Part shown: positions 7,504-11,232 of the stretch, piece by piece
How positions within the stretch are numbered: the first letter of the stretch is position 1
Layout of the letters: the number at the start of each line of letters is the position of its first letter
Assembly: GCA_949451265.1 (NCBI GenBank)
Contig: CASTQR010000038.1
Coordinates: 1 to 11,232 of the forward strand
Reading direction: 5' to 3'
DNA length: 11,232 nt
From: an uncultured Eubacteriales bacterium
GTDB lineage: Bacteria > Bacillota_A > Clostridia > Oscillospirales > Oscillospiraceae
Translations under genes and position numbers: made by a program
The notes under the pieces: model-generated
The model's database searches: none
What the model was told of the DNA's origin: nothing
Seen by the model: the letters and a program-made list of their open reading frames with translations, nothing else

Positions 7504-8277
7504 TTAAAACAGGGCGTTGAATTCGGACACGATCTGGTCGCAGTTCTCGTGCACCACCATCATGACGAAATTCCCGTTGGACACCACCCGGGCATTGTTC
7601 AGCCACTGCTCGGTGGGGCCGGGATACCACGCGCCGGGCTTGCCCTGGCCGTCCGCGCCGCTCATCCGGTCAACGCGGGCCTGGAAGATGGCCTTCACCT
7701 GGGACACGTCGGCGCTGTTTTTCACTTCCACCAGCCCGAACTCGCCGTTATTCATGGACATCTGGGTAATATAGACCAGGCGCTGCTTGGTGCCGATGGC
7801 GCTCAGGCCGGGGTAGAGGCCGTCCAGCAGGGCGGCGTCCGCCAGCTCCAGGAAGCCGAACTCGTGCATACTGGTTACGTCCTCATAGAACGCCGCCAGA
7901 TCCACGCCCGCCGGGGCGGGGGTGGGGGTAGGCGCCGGAGAGGGCGTGGGGGCCGGCGTGGGCTTCGGGGTGGGCTTCGGGGTGGGCTTGGGCGTGGGAG
8001 CCGGGGTGGGTTTGGGGGTAGGCTTGGCCTCCGGGGCCTTGGTGGGCTCCGCCGTAGGCTCCGTGGTGGGCTGGGCGGTGGGCTCCTCTGTGGGTTCAGC
8101 GGTGGGCTCCTCCGTGGGCAGCTCCAGGCTGGGGGCCTGGGAGGGCTCCTGGGAGGGCTCGGCGGTGGGGGTGGGGTCGGGGGGCACCACGGTGTTCTCC
8201 GCGCCGGGATTTCCGCAGCCGGACAGCAGGGACAGCCCCAGCGCCAGGGCCAGGGTAAAGGGGATCAGCCGTTTCAT
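7504..8277 (-). CDS. DUF4358 lipoprotein with long Pro/Thr stalk
   Basis: This is a predicted surface lipoprotein of 257 residues. A type II signal peptide ends in LLSGC with the lipidated Cys at position 21. Residues 32-123 are a low-complexity Pro/Thr stalk: the first part is rich in Glu (EEPTAEPTEEPTAQP), the second in Lys (KPTPKPTPKPTPAP). Residues 125-257 form the DUF4358-type domain, with NNGEFGLVEVK at 176-186, a YPGPTEQW block at 218-225, and GNFVMMVVHENCDQIV at 235-250. The domain is clearly paralogous to the two proteins encoded just upstream, which lack the stalk. The function of DUF4358 is not known. The TAAGGAAG ribosome binding site and the signal peptide agree on the start at 8277. 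It follows the middle lipoprotein gene by 38 bases and precedes the MBOAT gene. Confidence 0.88.
   Translation of the reverse strand: MKRLIPFTLALALGLSLLSGCGNPGAENTVVPPDPTPTAEPSQEPSQAPSLELPTEEPTAEPTEEPTAQPTTEPTAEPTKAPEAKPTPKPTPAPTPKPTPKPTPKPTPAPTPSPAPTPTPAPAGVDLAAFYEDVTSMHEFGFLELADAALLDGLYPGLSAIGTKQRLVYITQMSMNNGEFGLVEVKNSADVSQVKAIFQARVDRMSGADGQGKPGAWYPGPTEQWLNNARVVSNGNFVMMVVHENCDQIVSEFNALF
7909..8184 (-). repeat. Coding low-complexity Pro/Thr repeat with an acidic and a basic half
   Basis: About 92 codons of the stalked lipoprotein gene are built from degenerate repeats of Pro-Thr-X. On the plus strand this appears as repeated GGTGGGC / GGTGGGCTTCGGG units. The half nearest the lipidated Cys uses Glu (about ten between residues 40 and 77). 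The half nearest the folded domain uses Lys (80, 85, 89, 97, 101, 105). Such tracts can expand or contract by slippage, and typically act as extended spacers across the cell wall. Confidence 0.85.
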
Positions 8278-8315
8278 ATGTCGCGCACTTCCTTACTTTG
8301 TTATGTCGTTGGGGA

Positions 8316-8816
8316 TTACTGAAACAGCGCCTCGAACTCGGACACGATGGCGTCCGCCTCCTCGCTGCACACCAGCATCACGTAGGTGCCGTGATCGACC
8401 ACCTTGGCGTGCTTGGTCCAGACCTCCACCGTCTCCGGGTAGTTCACGCCCTCCTCGGTCATGGAGGCGATCCGGGCCTCAAAGGCCTCCTTCACCTTGG
8501 CGGCGTCCTCAGGGCTCTTGGCCTGGGCCAGGGCGAACTCGCCGGTGTTGAAGGACACCATGCTGAGGTAAATTTCAAGCTGGGCCAGCTCCAAATCCTT
8601 CAGGGCGGGGTAGGAGTTCTCCAGCATGACGGCGCCGAACTCCGGGTCGTCCACGTCCAGCCGCTCCACGAAGCCGGAGAACTCGTGGTTTTCCGTGAGG
8701 GTCTTGGCAAAGGCCGCCAGGTCCACCTGCTTTTCCTCCACGGGCTTCCCGCCGCAGGCGGACAGGGCGGACAGGCACAGCAGGGCGGCCATGCACAGGG
8801 CAGTCAGTTTCTTCAT
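8316..8816 (-). CDS. DUF4358 lipoprotein (middle paralogue)
   Basis: This is a predicted surface lipoprotein of 166 residues. The signal peptide ends in LSAC with Cys21 as the lipidation site. After a short linker the DUF4358-like domain begins with VDLAAFAKTLTENHEF at residues 31-46. It contains FNTGEFALAQAKSPEDAAKV at 89-108, then YPETVEVW at 126-133 and GTYVMLVCSEEADAIVSEF at 143-161. Length and pattern fit the usual small clostridial DUF4358 lipoproteins. Compared with its two neighbours it is the more divergent copy: it has Ala where both others have Cys in the last block (EEADAIV against E-[DN]-CD-[RQ]-IV), and lacks the YPGPTE form. AAAGGAG at 8825-8831 sets the start. It is 36 bases from the gene before and 38 from the gene after. 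No enzymatic motif is visible and function is unknown. Confidence 0.87.
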   Translation of the reverse strand: MKKLTALCMAALLCLSALSACGGKPVEEKQVDLAAFAKTLTENHEFSGFVERLDVDDPEFGAVMLENSYPALKDLELAQLEIYLSMVSFNTGEFALAQAKSPEDAAKVKEAFEARIASMTEEGVNYPETVEVWTKHAKVVDHGTYVMLVCSEEADAIVSEFEALFQ

Positions 8817-8852
8817 CGTTGTGTCTCCTTTGATTTGCAGTAGTCGTTGTGG

Positions 8853-9362
8853 TTACTGGAACAGGGCCTTGAAGTCGTCCACAATCCGGTCGCAGTCCTC
8901 GCCCGCCACCATCAGCACGTAGTTCCCCTGGATCTCCACCCGGGAGGAATTGCGCCACAGCTCGGTGGGGCCGGGGTAAAAGGCCCCGCCGATCTCGTCC
9001 CCGTCCCCGGCCATGTAGTCGATCCGGCCCTGGAAGATCTCCGCCGCCCTGGCGGCGTCCTCCGGGGACTTGGCCTGCACCATGGAGAACTCCCCGTTGT
9101 TCAGGGTGATCATGGTCATGTAGATCACCATCTGTTCCAGGTCCATCTCCAGCAGGCCGGGGAGGGAGCGGTTCATGTCCTCCTCATAGTAGGGGTACTC
9201 CGGGGTCATCTCGGTGAGGTAGCCGGCGAACTCGTAGGTCTCGGTGAGGGTTTTGGCGAAGGCGGACAGGTCCGCCTGCTTGTCCTCCCCTTTTCCGGCG
9301 CAGGCCAGCAGGCCCGCCAGCAGCAGGGCGCAGGAGAGGGTGACGGCGAGGAATTTTTTCAT
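8853..9362 (-). CDS. DUF4358 lipoprotein (first paralogue)
   Basis: This is a predicted surface lipoprotein of 169 residues. The signal peptide MKKFLAVTLSCALLLAGLLAC places the lipidated Cys at position 21, the same as in its two paralogues. The DUF4358-like domain contains DLSAFAKTLTETYEF at 31-45, LNNGEFSMVQAKSPEDAARA at 87-106, YPGPTELW at 129-136, and GNYVLMVAGEDCDRIVDDF at 146-164. The frame is open 23 codons further upstream (to 9431), but I chose the ATG at 9362 because it starts exactly at the signal peptide and has AAGGAG at 9375-9380, although at a rather long 12-nt spacing. It shares the YPGPTE block and the late Cys with the stalked copy, and the FAKTLTE and QAKSPEDAA blocks with the middle copy. 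It lies 97 bp after udk and may be expressed from the udk promoter or its own. Function is unknown. Confidence 0.87.
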   Translation of the reverse strand: MKKFLAVTLSCALLLAGLLACAGKGEDKQADLSAFAKTLTETYEFAGYLTEMTPEYPYYEEDMNRSLPGLLEMDLEQMVIYMTMITLNNGEFSMVQAKSPEDAARAAEIFQGRIDYMAGDGDEIGGAFYPGPTELWRNSSRVEIQGNYVLMVAGEDCDRIVDDFKALFQ

Positions 9363-9421
9363 GGTCTCGATACACTCCTTGAACGTTCTCAGCCCGGAGA
9401 GCGGCAAGGCCCATGGATTGG

Positions 9422-9461
9422 ATTCCCACACCGGGAATTGTGCGCCCCAGCCGGGGCTTTT
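9422..9461. repeat. Two adjacent inverted repeats between udk and the first lipoprotein gene
   Basis: ATTCCC (9422-9427) and GGGAAT (9433-9438) form a 6-bp inverted repeat with a 5-nt centre. Five bases on, GCCCC (9444-9448) and GGGGC (9453-9457) form a second, followed on the plus strand by TTTT (9458-9461), which overlaps the udk stop codon. The T-run is on the wrong side for a udk terminator, so udk transcription (minus strand) meets two hairpins without a T-tract. They could be a weak barrier separating udk from the lipoprotein genes, or an operator site. No convincing promoter is visible in this gap. Confidence 0.4.
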
Positions 9462-10080
9462 ATGCGTTCCCCCGGAGATGGGCGCGCACCCGCCCCACGA
9501 TCATGTCCAGGGCCACCAGGTTGTGGCCCCCCTCCAGCACCACGATGTCGGCATACTGCCGGGAGGGCTGGACAAACTGCTCGTGCATGGGCTTGACGGT
9601 GGTGAGGTACTGGCTGATCACCGAGTCCAGGGAGCGGCCCCGCTCCTTCACGTCCCGGAGGATCCGGCGGAGTATCCGCACATCGGCGTCGGTGTCCACG
9701 AAGATCTTCACGTCCATGAGGTCCCGGAGGGCCTTGTCCGCGAAGATGAGGATGCCCTCCACAATGACGACCCGGGTGGGCCGCACCTCCACCGTCTCCT
9801 CCGAGCGGTTGTGGATGGTGTAGTCGTACACCGGGCAGCGGATGGCCTCCCCGGCGGCCAGCTTTTTCAGGTCGGCCACCATCAGGGCGGTGTCGAAGGC
9901 GTCCGGGTGGTCGTAGTTCAGCGCCGCCCGCTCCTCGTAGGTCATGTCCGTGTGCTTCTTATAATAGTTGTCGTGGTAGACCACCGACACGTCGTCCCCA
10001 AAGGTGTCCCGGAGCTTGCGGGTCAGCGTGGTCTTGCCCGAGCCGGTGCCCCCGGCGATGCCGAGAATCATGGTATCCAT
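9460..10080 (-). CDS. udk: Uridine kinase (uridine/cytidine kinase)
   Basis: This enzyme phosphorylates uridine and cytidine to UMP and CMP in the cytoplasmic pyrimidine salvage pathway. The 206-residue protein is the normal bacterial Udk length. It has a P-loop GGTGSGKT at residues 10-17, the VVYHDNYYK stretch at 33-41, NYDHPDAFD at 55-63, and the nucleoside-site CPVYDYTIHNR at 82-92. It continues with IVEGILIFADKALRDLMDVKI through about 126 and RILRRILRDVKERGRSLDSV at 135-154. The frame is open to 10203, but the ATG at 10080 is correct: it places the P-loop at the family-typical position and has GGGGAGG at 10088-10095. A promoter is visible upstream at 10126-10154. It is the first gene of the minus-strand run, but its salvage role suggests it is only a neighbour of the surface cassette. 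Confidence 0.95.
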   Translation of the reverse strand: MDTMILGIAGGTGSGKTTLTRKLRDTFGDDVSVVYHDNYYKKHTDMTYEERAALNYDHPDAFDTALMVADLKKLAAGEAIRCPVYDYTIHNRSEETVEVRPTRVVIVEGILIFADKALRDLMDVKIFVDTDADVRILRRILRDVKERGRSLDSVISQYLTTVKPMHEQFVQPSRQYADIVVLEGGHNLVALDMIVGRVRAHLRGNA

Positions 10081-10125
10081 GGGCGTTCCTCCCCTCCGTC
10101 CGCGCGGGCGGTGTGTTCCTGGGCA

Positions 10126-10154
10126 ATTGTAACACACGCCGGGGAGATTGGCAA
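10126..10154 (-). promoter_or_regulatory. Sigma-A-type promoter for udk
   Basis: On the minus strand, TTGCCA (plus positions 10149-10154) and TACAAT (10126-10131) are separated by exactly 17 bases. Each differs from consensus by one base. Transcription should begin near 10119, giving a leader of about 40 bases before the udk start. It is the only good promoter seen for the whole udk-lipoprotein-MBOAT-DHHW run. Confidence 0.75.
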
Positions 10155-10337
10155 CAGTTTCCCCAAAAACCGCGGGCCGCCGGGAGGGACGCTCTATAGG
10201 CAAAACCCTGGTGAGGGCGCGGGGGTTGCGCGGGCGGAAAATTTTTTTTCGTTATCCGGCCCGGGGCTCCCTGGAACTGGAATTTGGGGGAAAAAGAGGG
10301 GCCCTTCGGCAAAGTGCCAGCAAGAAAGGTTAAATTT
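10155..10337. other. Intergenic region between divergent promoters, no gene recognised
   Basis: Together with the promoters, the udk-trmL gap is 333 bp. The central part shows no credible coding frame, tRNA or known riboswitch. It has an AAAA-T8 tract at 10238-10249, unusual in such GC-rich DNA, with no proper hairpin directly before it. Several small GC inverted repeats are present, for example GGC/GCC around 10312-10322. I see nothing that can be named with confidence. Confidence 0.5.
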
Positions 10338-10361
10338 TTGACAGTTTCGCCACATTTTCTC

Positions 10362-10390
10362 TTGCTATTTGCGGCGGAAGCGAATATAAT
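10362..10390 (+). promoter_or_regulatory. Sigma-A-type promoter for trmL
   Basis: TTGCTA at 10362-10367 and a perfect TATAAT at 10385-10390 are separated by 17 bases. Transcription would start near 10397, only about 17 bases before the trmL start codon and just ahead of its AAGGGGAG ribosome binding site at 10401-10408. A perfect -35 hexamer TTGACA also occurs at 10338-10343, but has no good -10 at the right distance. Confidence 0.85.
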
Positions 10391-10413
10391 GTCCGTGGTT
10401 AAGGGGAGATCTT

Positions 10414-10911
10414 ATGGTCAATATCGTCTTGGTAGAGCCGGAAATCCCGCAGAATTGCGGCAATATCGCCCGCACCTGCGCCGCCACCCGCAGCCGCCTC
10501 CACCTGGTGGAGCCCCTGGGCTTCGACGTGAGCGAGAAGGCGGTGCGCCGGGCGGGGCTGGATTACTGGCCCATGGTGGACGTGACGGTCTACCCCAGCC
10601 TGGACGCCCTGTTCGCCCAAAACCGGATCGACGACCTGTGGCTTGCCACCACCAAGGCCCCCCGGGACTACACCCATGCGGACTTCCGGGACGGCTGCTG
10701 GCTGTTCTTCGGCAAGGAGACCGCCGGACTGCCCGGGTGGTTCCGGCGGGCCCACGCGGGCCGCTGTGTCCGCATCCCCATGCGGGAGGACGCCCGCAGC
10801 CTGAACCTGTCCAATTCGGTGGCCGTGCTGGCCTACGAGGCACTGAAGCAGCAGGGCTTCCCCGGATTGAGCGGGGAAGGGGAAATGGCAGGAAGCGCGG
10901 AGCCGTCGTAA
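10414..10911 (+). CDS. trmL: tRNA (cytidine(34)-2'-O)-methyltransferase TrmL (SPOUT family)
   Basis: This enzyme methylates the 2'-hydroxyl of the wobble nucleotide in certain leucine tRNAs using S-adenosylmethionine. The 165-residue protein shows the compact SPOUT fold signatures: VEPEIPQNCGNIARTCAAT at residues 7-25, LHLVEPLGF at 29-37, AGLDYW at 47-52, and the knot motifs FFGKETAGLP at 98-107 and IPM with RSLNLSNSVAVLAYEAL at 121-144. It is a little longer than the core family because of a short C-terminal tail rich in Gly/Glu/Ser. The start is fixed by AAGGGGAG six bases upstream and by the promoter. It is read away from udk. A GC hairpin follows the stop and pgk begins about 100 bases later on the same strand. 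Confidence 0.93.
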   Translation: MVNIVLVEPEIPQNCGNIARTCAATRSRLHLVEPLGFDVSEKAVRRAGLDYWPMVDVTVYPSLDALFAQNRIDDLWLATTKAPRDYTHADFRDGCWLFFGKETAGLPGWFRRAHAGRCVRIPMREDARSLNLSNSVAVLAYEALKQQGFPGLSGEGEMAGSAEPS

Positions 10912-10934
10912 GCCGCGCCGCGAACAGGCGCGGC
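10912..10934 (+). other. Hairpin directly after the trmL stop codon
   Basis: GCCGCGCC (10912-10919) pairs perfectly with GGCGCGGC (10927-10934) around a 7-nt loop, beginning at the base after TAA. What follows is GTGACAACAGG, so there is no T-tract and it is not a standard intrinsic terminator. It may protect the trmL 3' end or partly separate trmL from pgk expression. Confidence 0.5.
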
Positions 10935-11009
10935 GTGACAACAGGCGCTACCATTTTAGAAACCTCAATTCACTTCAATGTTGTAAGAAATGAAAGGAGT
11001 TAGATCACC

Positions 11010-11232
11010 ATGAACTACAACAAGAAGACGGTCAAGGACGTGGAGGTCAAGGGGAAGAAGGTTCTCCTCCGCTGCGACTTCAACGTGCCCATGGCCAAGG
11101 ACGGCAGCGGCGTCATCACCGATGACAAGCGGATCCGCGCCGCCCTGCCCACCATCCAGTACCTGCTGGATCAGGGCGCGGCGGTCATCGCCTGCTCCCA
11201 CATGGGCAAGCCGGTGGCCACCTTCGACAGCT
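11010..11232 (+). CDS. pgk: Phosphoglycerate kinase (3' partial, N-terminal 74 residues)
   Basis: This glycolytic enzyme interconverts 1,3-bisphosphoglycerate + ADP and 3-phosphoglycerate + ATP in the cytoplasm. Only the first 74 codons are in the window. They carry the unmistakable PGK start: [21 protein letters not shown] with the substrate-binding RxDFNVP motif near residues 21-27. [18 protein letters not shown] follows, then CSHMGKP, corresponding to the usual SHLGRP basic-patch motif with conservative Leu-to-Met and Arg-to-Lys changes. AAAGGAG at 10993-10999 sets the start. The 98-bp gap after trmL is AT-richer than its surroundings in its second half and may hold a promoter (a GTGACA at 10935-10940 with a poor -10 near 10957), but no convincing one is seen. 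Confidence 0.95.
   Translation, partial: MNYNKKTVKDVEVKGKKVLLRCDFNVPMAKDGSGVITDDKRIRAALPTIQYLLDQGAAVIACSHMGKPVATFDS

Noticed and set aside
7909..8184. Repeat array considered as a CRISPR or tandem non-coding repeat
   Set aside because: The units are short, degenerate, in frame and contiguous without spacers. They encode a Pro/Thr linker.
7456..8322. Plus-strand frame encoding a Gly/Arg-rich protein resembling a glycine-rich or collagen-like protein
   Set aside because: It is the reverse complement of the Pro/Thr repeat of the stalked lipoprotein, whose signal peptide, lipobox and DUF4358 domain show the minus strand is the coding one.
9363..9431. Longer start for the first DUF4358 lipoprotein (extra 23 residues)
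   Set aside because: It would bury the signal peptide internally. The AAGGAG site lies just upstream of the ATG at 9362.
9444..9461. GCCCC/GGGGC hairpin with TTTT as a plus-strand terminator
   Set aside because: No plus-strand gene ends here. The stem is only 5 bp, and the T-run overlaps the udk stop codon on the other strand.
10081..10203. Longer start for uridine kinase (extra 41 residues)
   Set aside because: The extension crosses the promoter and the ribosome binding site and has no homology to the family. The ATG at 10080 gives the normal length.

Overview
The window looks like chromosomal DNA from a GC-rich member of the Clostridia, most likely an Oscillospirales gut anaerobe of the Flavonifractor / Lawsonibacter / Oscillibacter type. 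This is inferred from the very high GC at third codon positions, AAGGAG-type ribosome binding sites, several DUF4358 lipoproteins, and a DHHW/MBOAT pair. No 16S rRNA or other decisive marker is present, so the genus is not established.

Layout. (1) 1-4685, plus strand: a complete branched-chain amino acid ABC transporter locus, livK (5' end cut off by the window), livH, livM, livG and livF. The last four genes overlap or nearly touch. livK is separated from livH by a strong hairpin with a T-tract plus a second GC hairpin, the usual way to make much more binding protein than membrane complex. A strong 13-bp hairpin follows livF. (2) 10080 down to 4826, minus strand: a directional run of six genes. 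It begins with uridine kinase (udk, with a clear sigma-A-type promoter). Three tandem paralogous DUF4358 lipoproteins follow, then an AlgI-like MBOAT O-acyltransferase and a DHHW-family AlgX/AlgJ-like membrane-anchored protein. The run converges on the liv operon. (3) 10362 onward, plus strand: trmL (tRNA wobble 2'-O-methyltransferase) with a near-consensus promoter, then the start of pgk (phosphoglycerate kinase), cut off by the window end.

How the genes work together. The liv genes encode an importer for leucine/isoleucine/valine or related amino acids. The MBOAT and DHHW proteins are the two halves of an AlgI-AlgJ/X (or DltB-DltD-like) machine: the MBOAT carries an acyl group across the membrane and the DHHW protein probably places it on an extracellular glycan. 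Three lipoproteins immediately upstream on the same strand are likely part of the same surface system. One of them has a long Pro/Thr stalk that is acidic in its first half and basic in its second. This five-gene cassette is the least understood and most interesting part of the window. udk, trmL and pgk are housekeeping genes.

Many long open frames opposite the real genes (for example 4958-7501 plus and 1968-3626 minus) are artefacts of extreme GC3 and were not annotated.
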